A stretch of DNA of 64,000 nt, taken from NCBI RefSeq assembly GCF_017115025.1, contig NZ_JABXKM010000017.1, positions 1 to 64,000 on the forward strand, read 5' to 3'. Under the pieces are notes generated by a model. The model searched no databases. It saw nothing but the letters and a program-made list of their open reading frames with translations, and was not told the origin of the DNA. Below, piece after piece: positions 26,201 through 41,200 of the stretch (its first letter is position 1; every line of letters begins with the position of its first letter). Source of the DNA: Nostoc sp. NOS(2021) (GTDB lineage Bacteria > Cyanobacteriota > Cyanobacteriia > Cyanobacteriales > Nostocaceae). The translations under genes were made by a program, and so were the position numbers.

Positions 26201-29200
26201 AACGCGCCGGGTAAGCGATCGCTTGGAAGCCCTCTTGCTGGAGGACTCGTTTCCAGTCTTCTGCTAGCAGGAACGGCGATCCAGGCACTCGTAATGCATC
26301 TTCAGCCAACCACCATCCTGCCAACAAACCGAAAGTGAGATGGGAAATTAATGAAGTTTGGGTAATTTCATTCAGGAAAATCACGCCTCGTCCGCGTAAG
26401 GCGGCTTTAGCGTTACGTAGAGATCGGCGAATATTGGCTGTTGCATGGATACAGTTGGTGGCAATAACTATATCAAAACAGCCGATTGGAATGCCCTGCT
26501 TCGATAGAGGCTGGTCAACGTCAAACAATTGTGTCCGCAAAAACGGATACTTGGGTGCGAAGTGTCTTTCTGCGCGAACCAGAAATGCTGGGGAAATGTC
26601 TGTATAAAGATACTCGCCAACCAGATTGCCAAAAGGTTCGAGATGGTGTAATACAGTTGCTGTCGTTGCTCCTGTGCCAGCGCCAATTTCCAGAATTCGT
26701 ATAGGTGTCAACGCATCGACCCGGCATCGTTCCTGTAGGTAGTTAACTACAGTCTGGGCAAGCAGTTCGTTGAAATGCGTCGCGATCGCATTCTTTTCGT
26801 AGATTCCTTCTACCAGTGACATGGAACCATTGGGGAACATGATATCTGTTGCTCGCTTTTGGGCCTTCAGAATCGCTGGAAGTTCGCGCATACAGACATC
26901 TACCAACGTGACGATTGCCTGGATGTGAGGCATACTGTCCCAATGGATTTTCTGGCGATTCCATTCGTCCCAGATATCACCGAGATTCCCTTGCACGCTA
27001 TCGGGGACGATCGCGATCGCCATTCGACGACTCTCTTGCAGCCAGAGTTGATAGAATTCTGGAAGAACGGGTGACAGAGTGGCGCGTGGATGCAGCAAGT
27101 CGAGGCTTGTCAGTGTGCCATACAGCAATCTCAGCAGCAAAGTTTCTATTGCTGCAATCGGTTCTAGATATTGCTTTGCTATGGCTGCAACGCGATCGGA
27201 ATGCCAAGGAACTTGCCTGAGTGCCGACTCAATACAAGACGGATTGACCGGGGGATAAACATCAAGCCACTCGTCGGGCTTGACCAAATCGAGCCTGTCT
27301 AAACGAGTGGTTTTCAAGAGAGCAAGTTGATGCAAAGGGCTGACCAGAAAGGCTGACAGCGCTTCTAAACCCTGTTGCGATGCGATCGGCTCAATCCCGC
27401 ATTGTTTCATGCGGATTTTCGTAGCGTCAGGGATGGTGTTACCAGTGCCGACGTTCCAGTACCCCCAATTTACAACTTTTACAGGGAATGGGAGGCAACG
27501 GTTCAACTCGATTGCGAAAGAGTCTTTGAACGCGCAGCCTGCGGCATAACCGCTCATGCCCCCACCGCGAGTCAAAGAAATAATAGAGGAAAAAAACAGC
27601 ATGAAATCTAATGGCTCGTGTTTAAACACGGTTGCCATATTCACACTAACATCGATCTTGGATGACAAAATAGAGCGGAATCGGTTCTCGTCCATTTCAC
27701 TGAGGCGTTGGTCGAATTGCCCAACAGCCGAATGAATGACACCATGTATCTGGGAGTACCGAGACTTGATGGACTTGTACGCTTCAGTAAGTGATTCTCG
27801 ATCGGATGCGTCAGCCCGTAAATATTCCGGGGCGTGACCAATTTGTTTTAACGTGTCAATTTTTTGACGAATTTCATCGTCAATTTGCCGACGACCGATC
27901 CAGATGACTTTGGCATCGTAATTTTCAATAACGAAGCGCGACCAAGCACTGCCTATGCCACCCGCCCCGCCGATCACGACGTAGACACCACGGTTTTTAT
28001 AAGCAGAATGAAACTCATCAGCTTCAGGGGTCGGAACGTTCCGCATTGGGATCGGAGTCTGTCGATACCATTCCCCGTCTCGCCAAGCGAAAACTTCGCC
28101 TGCGCGATCATCGGGAAAATGTTCTAGATCGACAGATGAAAGCGATCGCCCTTTTTGCAGATCCAAAGCGCGGACGTTCCAAGAAGGCAGTTCTTTGGCC
28201 AGGACACCTGCAAAACCATGCACGGCGGAATGCACCGGGTTTGACGACTCATCTTTATTAATAGCAGCAATCTGCGTCGTCATGAAAGTAAGAGCCAGAT
28301 TTTTTGTAGCGTAGCCAGCCGAGAGCAGAGACTTGGCGATCCGAAAAACCGAAAGTATCCCGCCCTCTTGTGCAGATAACACTGTACCATCATCTAGCAA
28401 CGAACAGTTATCTTCAGGAACGACAATGATAATGTGCTGCCAAGGCGAATCTGTCTCTAACCTGCCTTTGAGAGACTCAATCCGGTTTTTTGCCATGTCT
28501 CCAAAATAGGATGCGTTAGGAAAGCAAGCTCTCAGATCGTCTTTGAGTTCCGCATCTACACCAATAATCAGCGTTCGCTGTGTGCGATCGCTAAAAGGCA
28601 GCTTCGCTTTCAGTAAAGGTATTGCATCCCAGCAGGGTACCAAGGCGTACAACTTCGCCTGCGCCTCATCTTGCGCCAAATCTGACTGCCTTGCCTTTAG
28701 ATCCTCCTCATCGCCATCAAGCGGGCAAATCCAATAACTTTCGCGGGCAAAAGCATAAGTAGGCAGACTAATTCGCTGGGGAAATCCCTTGGTGTAAAGT
28801 TTGCTCCAATCAACGGTCATGCCCTTAGTCCAGCCATCAACTAAAGCGGCGTATTCACAGTTATTCATCCAACCTTGGATTACTTCAGACACATCCCTGT
28901 TTGCCAAAAGACTAGCCAGATATTCCTTGCCAGACTTGATGTCTCCGTAGAACAATCCCGATTTGGTATCCGAATCCTTCCAGGCCATTTGCAGCTTATT
29001 TCTCAGTTCGGCCATCGACTCAACCACAAAGCCGAGACGTGTTTGCATCGCTTCTCGCCCAACTTGCAGCGTGTAAGAGAGGTTTGCCAGGAAGTTTTCT
29101 TCGTCATTGAGATTTTTAGACCAATTCTCTTCTAAGAATGCCACCAAGTTGGCGACTTGACCCTTAAGACACTCGTTGTTCTTTGCAGAAAGGAGGATTG

Positions 29201-32200
29201 GGAATGGGCCAGAAAACTCGCAGATAGTATCAGCATAACTACGATATTCTTCAATAACGGCGTGTGCAAAAGCACCGGAAAAACCAAAAGAACTGATACC
29301 CGCCCGTCTAACGCCTTCGCTCTCCCAATCAGTCAGTTCGCGATTGATATAAAGCGGTGAGCCTTCCAACTTCAGGTAAGGGTTGGGCTGGTTGAGATTG
29401 GCGAGAGGAGGAATCTGGCGATGTTTGATCTGTAGTATTACCTTAACCAGCCCGGTGATGCCAGCAGCACCCTCTGCATGACCGATATTTGCTTTCACCG
29501 AGCCGATCGCGCAAAATCCGGTTTTACTAGTATACCGGGCAAATGCATTCTTGAGACTGTTGGTTTCGATCGGATCGCCGAGCTTGGTTCCAGTACCGTG
29601 AGCTTCTATATAGGTTAGCGTTTCGGGGTCGATCCCGGCATCTTCCCATGCTTTGACGATCGCGTTTTCCTCACCTGCGACGCTAGGCGCAGACAGAGAC
29701 GGTGTGTAGCCTCCGTGTGCAAAGGCAGATCCCTTGATGACTGCGTGGATGCGATCGCCATCTTTCTCTGCCTGCTCCAGAGGTTTGAGCAGTATACTAG
29801 CAATACATTCGGCTGGCACATAACCGTCAGCGGCAGCATCAAATGTATGACAATGCCCAGTTGGAGATAACGCTCCCAGTTTGGAAAAATAGCGGTAGTG
29901 CAGCGACGAGAGTAGCAGGTTAGCACCACCCACAAACGCCATTTCGCATTCCTTGTTTCGCAGTGCTTGACAGGCGTAATGCAGCGCCACCAAAGACGAA
30001 GAGCAGGCTGTATTGATCACCATACTCGGCCCCTTGAAATCGAACCAGAACGAAATCCGGTTGGCGCTGATGCCGCTTCGTCCCGTCCCGGTATAAATAT
30101 CAAGCGGCAAGCCCATCTCGACAATTTTCTCTGCGTAATCATCAAAACAGATTCCGGCGAAGACACCCGTGTTGCTGCCGCGCAACTGATTAACCACCCC
30201 GGCATCTTCTGCTGCTGCATACATACTTTGCATTAGCAAGCGGTTCTGCGGGTCCATCCACATCGCTTCTCGCGGGGAAATATTAAAAAAGGCGGCATCG
30301 AATTTGTCTGCATCTTTGATGAAACTGCCCCATTTGCAGTAGGTTTTGTCTTCGGAACCAGGATTTGGGTCAAACCAGGGACGATAATCCCAGCGATCGC
30401 CAGGCACTTCCCGGATTACATCTCTGCCGTCACGGATCAACTGCCAAAACTGATCGAGATCCTCGCATTCGGCGTAAGTGCTGTGCATACCGATGACTGC
30501 AATATCGCCGTGCAGGTTTGCTGACAACTTTTCGTGGCGTTCCGATCTCGATCTATCTAACTTTTCTGGAGTGGTGCTGTGCTTCGTTCTTTTTTCATCA
30601 AGTAGTTGTAGAAAAGCAGTAGGATGGGAATCTACGAAAAAATTTGTCACTTCCATGAGGCTGGGATACTCAAAGAACAATGTGGCATTTAGTTCCAGGT
30701 CAGTATCCTGTTCGATGCTGGCTGCGATCGCCACTAATTCGGCCGATCCCAGACCTAGCTGCATCAAATTGGTATTTACCTCTGTTTCGGTGATCGATAT
30801 CTGCGCCGTGATGTTGATTTTGTCGATGAGATAACGCAGCACATCGGTAGCCAGACTTGTCTCAAGGATCGATGCGTCAATTGAATCAGCTTTTGGTGAT
30901 TCCGGTGAAGCCTGTTGAGGTTCTTTTCGGTCATGGAGAAGCTTTAACGAACAACCTCGCAAGCGGGCAACCACTAATGAGTTATCAGAAATAATATCTG
31001 CATCAAACAGAATCAGTTCGCCAGAATTCTTGACTAATCGGGTATGTACCCAACAACAATCGAGCGTTCGCCCGTTGTCAACTTTGACACAATAGATTTC
31101 TTTGATGCCAAACGGCAAGTAGTTAGAATCGTTACCAATTGCATCTGCAAGCAGGGGTGCTGCGGCCAGGAAAGCGCTGTTGATCGCCAGAGGATGTAAA
31201 GCATAAGTATGGGACTCTTGACGGCTCTGTTCGCTCAAACAAACTCTGGCAATTATACCATCACTGGTGCGGAATAACCTTTCAATCGTCCTGAAACTAG
31301 ACCCCAAGCGAATTGCGGGAACAGTTTGGTAGATCGATTCCAGATTGCCAATTGGAGTGCAAGACTCCAGTAGGTGTTCTACGTCCAAGTATTCCTCTTT
31401 GTACAGATCCGGCTGTAAGTGTCCTGTCGCCGCAGTTTGCGCCAATTGTTTTGAGGTGGTGCGGTGGTATCTAGCCTCGAAATTCAATCCTGTTGGGATT
31501 TCTGAGGTGTGGATTTCAACGGTAACTGCTTCCCCTCGGTCAACAATTACCGGCTGAACAAAGGTGAGGCGTTTCAAACAAAGGGCACGCTGGTGCGGAA
31601 ACCGTTGGAAAAAGTCTGTCATCGCTAGACTGGCATGAGTAACTCCTAACAGAACCCGATCGCCCAACAATGTGTGGTCTTGCAGAAACGGTTCGTCGTA
31701 AAGATATGTTGCGGTTATCCCCCCTGATGTCTGTGATACCGATGGCTCTGCCGTTGCTTGGGTATCCTCCTGGGAATCATAGATGATGTAGGAAAACTCC
31801 TTGTCATGCTCAAATGCGTATCCGGGCAACACTACACACGATTTGCGATCAACGCGATTCAGCCGAGCAAAATCGATGTCTGCACCAGCAGCCCAGTAAC
31901 GTGCCAATCCGATCAGGTCGCGATCGTCAATAGCGGATTGCAATTCAGCATCTTTTGGTATCGGTAAGTCTGCGCCGCCAAAAGATGCGTAGATACCCGG
32001 ATTGCTAACATCGACATTGTGACCTGCTAACTGCTCGACTACATTGAGCGCTTGGTTCGTTGAGGATGCGATCGCGGCTAAACGATACTTAAGGTTGCAA
32101 TCTCGTAACTGTAGAGCCGAAGCGAGATCCGCTACTGAAATCGCGGGATGTTCTCGCAAATATATCTGAAGCCGTGTCAAGTAACTCTGTAGTCCTTTCT

Positions 32201-35200
32201 GGGTTGCGGCAGCAAATACAAGTAACTTTTCGGTCGGATGAGGTCTAGATATGGTATTTGACGGCTTCTCTTGATATTCCTCCACGATTAGGTTTGCGTA
32301 AGAACCGCCTGCACCAAAAGAGTTAATTAGGCTACGGCGTGGTAGGTCGCTATTGTGGGAATTCGACTGAGGAATCCAGGGCGACAATTGTTCCTGTAGG
32401 TAAAATGGTGAATTGTCGAGTTTGATGCGGGGATTTCTAGGTGTCGCGTTGATGGTGGGAACGAGGGTTTTTTGCTGGAACTGCAATAGTACCTTGGCGA
32501 TTTGCGAAATGCCCGATGCCGCTTCCAAGTGGCCCAAGTTAGATTTAACCGAACCGATCGCACAGAAACCTGTCTTGTTAGTTAGCTTTGCAAAGGCATT
32601 CTTCAGCGCAATGATTTCGATGGGATCGCCGAGACTGGAGCCATTCGCCGCCGATTCGACATAGGTAATCGTCTCAATGTCGCACCCACTACGGGCGATA
32701 GAATCCAACACCAGTTGAGTTTGTTGGGCTGGATCGGGAGCCGTGAATGCCTGTCGTCCGCCGCTGTGATTCACAAAGCTACTTTTGATGATGCCTTCGA
32801 TCCGGTCATTGTCCGCAATTGCCAAACTGAGTGGTTTCAGCAGCAACGCTCCTACACCCTCGCTGGGAATCATGCCATCGCCGTCGCCAAGGCTTCTGCT
32901 GTGTTGTCCAGAACCAAGGAAGTTGGATCGCTCCAGGGATAGGAATTTTGAAGGTTCCAAAGTCAAATTGACACCGCCAGCCAACGCCATCGAACAACTG
33001 CCCTGTCGCAAGCTTTCACAAGCTAAATGGATTGCGGTCAACGAACTGGAGCAAGCGGTATTCAGCACCAGGCTGGGCCCAGTCAAATCAAAAAAGTGCG
33101 ACACCTGATTGGCAATTTGCCATTCCGTACCGTTGGAACTGAGGAGAGCTTCATTTCTAGAAGGATTAGTCCAGGCATACTGACTGTACATTGAGCCGAC
33201 AAAAACACCGATGCCTTTCTTCTCCCTAAGCTGGAACTGTTTTAGGGCTGCCCGTGAATAGCCCGCAGCTTCAAAGGTTTCCCAGGCAATTTCTAGGAAC
33301 AAACGCACCTCTGGCGGCATGGCGATCGCTCTTTCTTCGGAAACACCGAATAGTTGACGATCGAAATGGTAAACATCGTTGAGGAACCCGCCGAAGTGCG
33401 ATCGCGCCAGAGTCCCAGAATGTTTGCGATCTGACAAATTCCACCGCCGAAACCTGTCCGCCTCGACAATGCAACTACGCCCTGTTCTGAGAACTTCCCA
33501 CAATTCATCTAAATTTTTAGCACCTGGATAGCGACCAGCAATGCCAACGATGGCGATGTCGTCCTGCACAAACCTACTCGCGTTTTGCGCGGCGTTCGCG
33601 GTATCCGACGCAATCCTGTTTTGGGCAGGTTGGGGAGAGACTCTGGGATATGGCGAATCTTCGTTAGTGGATTGTGAGACGGAATCGCTGCTTGCTGGCT
33701 TCGTTTCGTCAATTCGAGTCGGGAAGGTGTTCGACTGTTCGCCAAAGGACGCGGTTAAGAACACCTGGTGATGGGCTAATAGATAGTCAACGAGTTCGCG
33801 GGTAGTGCTGTATTCAAACAAGATGGTGTTGGGAAGCGATCCAGTCACCTGTTCCAGTTTCTGGATCAGCCCCACCTGCACGATTGAATCCACACCATAC
33901 TGCTCGAAGGGCGCATCGAGACGAACCTTGTTTGCTGGAGTCCGTGTTGCCTCTGATAAGGTCTGGCGAACAAATTCTGTAGTCCGCTCCTTCAATGACA
34001 CAACACTATTTGTTTGCACATTTGATGAATCATCGGGCTGTGGCTGGGCGACAGATTCCGGCTCGGCATGGGGCTTACCCAACAAAGGTTGACGAATAAC
34101 GCCATTACTGGTAGCAACGACGATCTGATGGCCTAAATCATGGGCAAACTCCACCGGAAACTTGACGGCATCGAAACCTTCTTCTTGCAAAACCTGTTTC
34201 CAGGCGTGAGAATTCAGGGCAGGGCAACCTGGGATACGCATTTCGGCATCTTCAAAACGCCACCAGCCTTCCAGCAAGCCAAAAGTCAAATGGGAGAATA
34301 GAGAATTTCCACTGATCTCGTTGACAAAGACTTGTCCGCCTTCACGCATCGCGGCCTTGACGTTACGTACAGTCTGACGGATATTTTTAGTTGCGTGAAG
34401 GACGTTCGTTGCTACTACAATGTCGTAACTTCCAGGCTGAATCGACTGAGTGGAAAGAGGCTGCTCGACATTAAAGCGATCGACCTTAAGAAATGGGTAG
34501 TCGATCGCGTAATGCTCCTGGGCATGAATGAGGAATGCCTGGGAAATATCGGTATAGCAGTATTCGCCGATGCGATCGCCATAAGGCGCAAGCTTTTGCA
34601 GTAAACCAACGGTGGTTCCGCCTGTTCCCGCACCAACTTCCAAGATTCGGATAGACCCGTTGCCTTTGTCCAAACTGTTGATAGCATCCACAACTGCATC
34701 GGCAATCACCTCGTTGAAAAAATCTGCAACCGGATTGCCTCGGTATAGCGGCTCGACCAGCCGCAGCGAAGATTCAGGAAAAATCACGTCCTGGGGAAGT
34801 TTTCTACCACTCAGGATATCTGGCAATGAGCGCAGACATCTCTCCACAAGATTTATCTCTGCTGTAACGCTTGCGCTTCCTTCCCAGTCCCGCCGCGCTT
34901 TTTGCCAAGTCCTCCAAAGTTCTTCGACGCTGCTGACATTTTCCTGACGAATTAACCAGCCATTTTGTTGAAGCAGACGGATGCTCTCGTCAAGCCACTT
35001 ATGATAGTAGATAACAGGGAGCGATCGCGCCTGAGGGGAATTGAGAACTCCCATCTCGCTCAAATTGGCAAGCAACAAGTTTTGCAGCAGCGCGTCACGG
35101 GCATCCGTTCGATGGGTGCTAATTAATTGCAATTGCTGAGAATAGCGGATTTCCGCCGCAACATTCTCAACTATAGGATCAGCCGTTTGACTGCGGGCGG

Positions 35201-38200
35201 AACCGACTACGGAAAGCACTTCATCTTCAATTACAAACTCAAGTGCTTGAGGTTTGAGCAGGTTGATGAATGCCAATTGATCGATTTGTCCTTGCAGCAG
35301 CCGATCTAGAGCCGCCATTGCCTGCTGTGATTCAATCGAGCCAATGCCGTTTTGCCGCATTCGTTCTCGATAGGTAGCGTCAGCCACAACACCAGCGTTG
35401 CCCCAATATCCCCAATTCATAACTTTCACCGACACAGCCCAGTCTTTGCCAAGCTGTTCGGCGTAGGCATCCAGGAAGGTACACCCGGCAGCGTAGTTGG
35501 CTTGTCCTGGCGACTCACCGAAAGAGATCAGGGAAGAGAAGAAGAGAACGAAGTCCAACGGCTCGTGCTGGAAAACCTGAACTAAGCGAACGCTGGTTTC
35601 AGCCTTGGCTAGCAGTCCAGTCCGAAAACGGGTAATGGACATCTGCGCCAGACTCTGGTCTTGGAGATCGATCGCAGTGTGTACCACGCCATTTATACAA
35701 CTGTAGCTTTGGCGAATCTCGTCGAGAGCTTTTGACAAAGAGGCTTTGTTTGTTGCGTCCACCTGAATGTAGAGCGGTTTTGAACCGAATGCAGCTAGTT
35801 TCGCCTGTTTTTCGCGGATTTGATCGTCGAGTTCTCGCCGACCGATCCAGATTACTTGCGCTTGATAGTTCTCAATGATGTGTCGGCTCCAGACTTCGCC
35901 AACACCGCCAGCACCTCCGATCGCTACGTATACTCCCTTTTGCTTGTAAGCAGGAAAACCGTTGCTTTCAAAGGCGATCGGGATCAGCTTGCGGGCAAAC
36001 CATTGCTTGTCTCGCCTCGCAAGTAACGGGAAATCTGCGGTGTCATTGTCAGGAAATAACTCACCGAGAGATGGCAAGCCCCCGTCAATATCCAGTAACC
36101 GAACGCGCCAATGTGGATATTCACTCTTGAGCGTTGCAACTAGACCGTGAATGCTTGCCGTAGTTGGATTTGCGGTTTCAAATGGCCGAACTGCAACGCT
36201 CTGACTCGTCACCACAGTGAGCGCTAAGGACTTTTTTCCGTAACCGCTCTCAAAGAGCGATTTGAGCAAGCGAAACAACTGAAGAACGCCAGACTCCTGC
36301 TCATCGACAACGCGATCGTCATCTAAGGCATATTTAATCGGTGCTGGAGCAAGCCAAAGTAAGCGGTCTATCAATCCTAGCAATTCGATTTGTTTGGAGA
36401 ATTCCTCAACAGATTGCGGCTTTGCCGAGTCAACCAGCACTGCGGCGCGGTTGAGTTCGGCAATCTGGTCTTTCCAGGTTTGGTTTGCACCGAAAACTAC
36501 TGTGAGGCTGTCTTTTGAGCGCTTTGCTTCAGGTGCGATCGCCACACGATCCCAAACTGGTTTCAGGGTAACAGAACCCAATCCGGGCGGCATCTCGTTA
36601 CTTATCAAAGGCTTTGGTTGATGTTGAATGACTGCTGCATCGGAGTCCTGCTGGCGAATTTCGCGGGCGACAAAGCCCTTCATCCGAACTGCAACCTTAC
36701 CGTCGTCAGTGCATAAATCGATGTCTATTCGTTGAATCGGGCTGTCTTTTTTGGTTTCGGGCGCAAAACGAACCCAAGCCCACATGAGGGCAGCACAGGA
36801 ATCGTATACTTCTATCTGTTCCAGGGACGATGGCAACGCCAACCGCAGCGACTCCTGGGAATTGGTCTGTAGCACTAAGCCGACGCACGACTGCAACCCA
36901 GCATCCAACAGACTGGGGTGCAAGACATATCGAGACTGCTCTTGAGCGACGGCATCAGGAATAACCAACTTTGCCAATACCTGTCGATCTGAAGCTTTGC
37001 CTGCGGACAGGAACAGAGTATCGATGGCGTGGTGGGCAGGGCCGTAATCCACGCCTAATGTGCGAAAAATTTCATAACATTCTGCTGACGAAAGTTGACG
37101 GTCTTGTATTTGTTGCTGTAGTTCGAGCAAGTTGAGAACAGGAGCGGTATTAAAACGCACTGCTGCGTCACCGTGGCAGTGAAGCGAAGTTTTGCCTTTG
37201 AATGTGCTGCCGATCTCGAAGCGCATTTGGTTCAGCGCCCCGTCGAACAATTTCAATTCTACGGCTGTTGGTGATTCGTCAACAAAGAGAGCTTGTACCC
37301 AACCAACATTGCTCAGTACAATTACTGCCTTGTCGTTATTGACTGGATACTCTAAGTTTGGCAGCGAATGGCTGATGCTTTGCCAGAAAGCGCGGTGAAC
37401 CATTTCCAAGTATACCACAGCAGGCAATACTTTTCTCCCAGAACCAGTGTGCCGAATCTGGTGATCTGCTAGAAAAAACTCATGCCCAGTGAACTCGTAG
37501 CTGTAATGTTGCGCCGACACCGAAACATTCCTGTGCTGCAACGGATCGATCGCATGGCTTGGTGCAAGTGTCGAAAAGCTGACCGACGAAGGATTAGGCG
37601 CCGGCCAATAGTACTCTGATGCAAAAGGGTATGTGGGGGCGCTAATTCGGGACGGCAAGCGATCGCAGTATAATCGACTCCAATCCACCTTCACCCCCTG
37701 AATCCATACCTGCGCTAACTTGGCTACATTCCGTTTCACCAGCCACTGCGCCAATAATCCTTGCATGTCCTCATCATCTGTGAACAGTTTGAGAATCTGA
37801 TTCTCCGTAGATGGCGAACCGAAATAGCAACCCTCAAAAGGCTGCCAGTGGGTAGCAAACCTGCGGAGTTTAGCGATCAATTCTTCAACGCTGCTGGCAA
37901 TGAAGGCGACCCGGCTCTCCATCGGCTGGCGACCGCATTGCAACGTGTAGGCAAGGTTTATTAACCACTCGGTTTCGCTCGAATCGTTAGGTTTGGCAAT
38001 GCCCTGCTCTAAATAATTAACCAGTGATTCGACGTATTCTTTAAGACGATCGTCTTTCCTGGCTGACAGCACAATCAGAACCGGACTATTGAGTTTCTCT
38101 GGCGATAACCTTGGACTTGGCAGATATTCTTCCAGAATCGCGTGGGTATTGGTTCCGCCAATGCCGAAGGCGCTGAGAGCCGCGCGACGGGGCCAGGGCG

Positions 38201-41200
38201 CTGCCTCCCATTCACGCAGACGATCTACGACAAAAAATGGCGATCGCTCAAAATCAATGGCGGGATTTGGCTGGCTAAAGTTGATTGACGGCGGAATCTT
38301 TTTGTGGTAGAGGCTCATCGCCACCTTAATGCATCCTGCCAGCCCTGCGCCTGTATCCAAGTGCCCAATATTCGGCTTCACCGAACCAATGGCGCAATAC
38401 TGCCTTTGGTTGGTATCTTTTTGATAGCTGTCGCAGAGCGCCTGAATCTCGATCGGATCGCCTAGCTTGGTGCCAGTGCCGTGGGCTTCGACATAGCCAA
38501 TCGTCTCTGCCCCAATACCTGTAGAAGTCAGTGCCATATCGATCGCCTGGGACTGACCGCGCACGCTGGGCGCGAAGAACCCAGCTTTGTCTCTGCCATC
38601 GTTATTGATACCGATTCCTCGGATCAGGGCATAGATGCGATCGCCGTCGGCAATGGCTAGAGGAGCTTTTTTCACTAATAACACCGCTACACCTTCACCT
38701 GCCACCAGTCCATCAGCAGCCGCATCGAAGGTTCGGCAGTGACCATCACGGGATAAATTCAAACCGGGACGATGCAGATATCCCATCTCAGACTTAGGCA
38801 ACAAGGTTGATGCGCCGACTAACGCGTAGTCGGACTGACCCAGGCTGAGGCTTTGATATGCGGCACTAAGTGCTGCCAAGGACGAGGAACAGTTCGTATG
38901 CACAAATAAGCTCGGTCCAATGAAGCCCAGCTGATAAGAAATCGTGGTGGGAATCGTGCCGCTCTGACTCAACATCCAGGCGGTGTATTCATCCGTTGCT
39001 TCGATAATTCCAGCTTTGTCAACCAACGTGTTGTAACCACTGTTGCTGGCGGAGATAAACACGCTGGTACGAGGTATCTCGCTTGACACATATCCCGCAT
39101 CTTCCACCGCCCGCCAAGCGTGCATCAGCAGCAAACGAAATTGTGGGTCCATGAACACGGCGTTGCGTGGCGAGATGTTGAAGAATTCGGGATCGAAATT
39201 GCCCTTACCTTCAATCGTTCGCTGGACTCCCACAAAGTAGGGATTTCGGATCAAGTCTTCTGATACACCAGCTTGGCGTAGTTCTTCCTCAGAGAAAAAT
39301 TGCCCGCTTTCCTTGCCGGCACAGATGTTCTGCCAGAATTGATCATGATTTGGGGCGTCGGGAAAGTGACAAGAGATACCAATTATGGCCAGGCTATCTT
39401 GCAGCGCTTCGCCTTTGGCGTTGCCGAAGGCTAGCGCAGATCGGTCTAGCCCGTCTTCCTCTGACGCAGACATGGGATTTTGTAACGGAGTTTCTTCAAA
39501 AATCTCAGCCTGTTTGTCTCCTAAATAGGCGGCAATATCTCGGATTGTTGAATACTTGAACAAGGATGTAACTGAAAACTCTCGGTTAAATCTTTGCGCT
39601 ATACGATCCGCCAGAATCACAGACAGAACAGAATCGCCGCCAGTAGCAAAGAACCCGTCGTTAATGCTAATATCCGTGACATTCAGCACATTCTTCCAAA
39701 TATCTGCCAGAATCGCCTCAGTTTCAGTCTTGGCAGTCACTTTCTCTGTCTTCCGTTGAATCACAACCTCTCGGTTGGCGAGGGATTTTCGATCAACTTT
39801 GCCGTTGGCAGTTAGAGGTATGCCATCCAGTGAGACAAATGCTGTTGGGATCGCGTAATCGGGCAGACGCGGCTTCAGATGGGCGATGAGATCGAAGTCC
39901 TGTGGCCAGTTGTTTTCGTCGCTTTGCCTTGGAACGTAATAGCCAATGAGACTCTGGACTCCCTGGCGTTCCTTTGCCACGATCGCGCATTCAGCTACTG
40001 CGGGATGGCGACTCAGTTCGCGTTCGACTTCTTCCAGTTCGATTCGGAATCCGCGAATCTTCACCTGAAGATCCAACCGACCCAAATGCTGGAGGGTGCC
40101 GTTGGGTAGCCAGCAGCACAGGTCGCCCGTGCGATACAGCTTGCTGCCGTTATTCGCCTCTAGGGGATGATCGATAAATTTTTGGGCGGTAAGTTCCGGC
40201 TGGTTCCAATACCCCCGCGCCAAACCCGCGCCAGCGATGCAAAGTTCGCCGGGGACACCCATCGGAGCCAGTTGGTCGTGGGCATCCAGGATATAGACAC
40301 GGGTATTGGCGATCGGCTTGCCAATGGTGACTGAATCACCGGGTTGGATCTTCGCAAGCATCGACCAGATTGTGGTTTCGGTGGGGCCGTAAAGATTCCA
40401 GACTTCGCAGCCGATGGACGCAAACATCGATCGCAGGGAATCGTTTAGCATCTCACCGCCACAGAGAATTTTTAAGTTCTCGTCATTTTTCCATCCTGAC
40501 TGGAGCAACATAGTCCAGAAGGAGGGTGTAGCTTGCATAATAGTCGGTTTCGATCGCCGGATTTCCGCCTTAATCGCCTCAACGTCTTTGAGTCGATCGC
40601 GATCGCAGATGGTGCAACGCCCACCCTGAATTAGGGGGAGAAACAGTTCCAGCGCGGCGATGTCAAAACTGTAGGTTGTAACTGCCAGAAAATCAGCCAC
40701 GAACTGCTTGCCGATTTGGTCTGCCATGCCGCAGAGAAAGTTGGTCAGCGCCCGATGTTCGATCGTGACTCCCTTGGGCTTACCAGTGCTTCCCGATGTA
40801 TAAATGACATACGCGAGATTTCCCAGACCTGCCAAACATTTTAGAGGCTCGACCGATTCCGCAGCCTGTTCGATTTCGTCCCATTGTCGATCCAGGTTAA
40901 TGTACTGTGCATCTATAAAACTGATTCGATTGTTCAGCCACGACTGGGTAACGAGGAATGGCGCACCGCAGTCACGTAACATATACGTCAAACGCTCCTG
41001 GGGAAATTGCGGATCTAAAGGCACATAAGCACCGCCAGCCTTCATAATCCCAAGCAAGGCGACGATCATATCAAGCGATCGCTCGACGCAAACTGCAACC
41101 AAGGTTTCCGACTGGACACCTTGTTGCTGCAAGTATTTGGCTAAAGCTGTACTTTTGCGATTCAGTTCTTCATAAGATAGAGTCCGCTCACCGCAAGCCA

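Noticed and set aside
36700-37520. Module 6 DH considered as a second pyran synthase because of extra residues in its His motif
   Set aside because: The second catalytic element LLDAGLQ is intact, which fits a true dehydratase. Only the module 7 domain has the Asp to Asn change.
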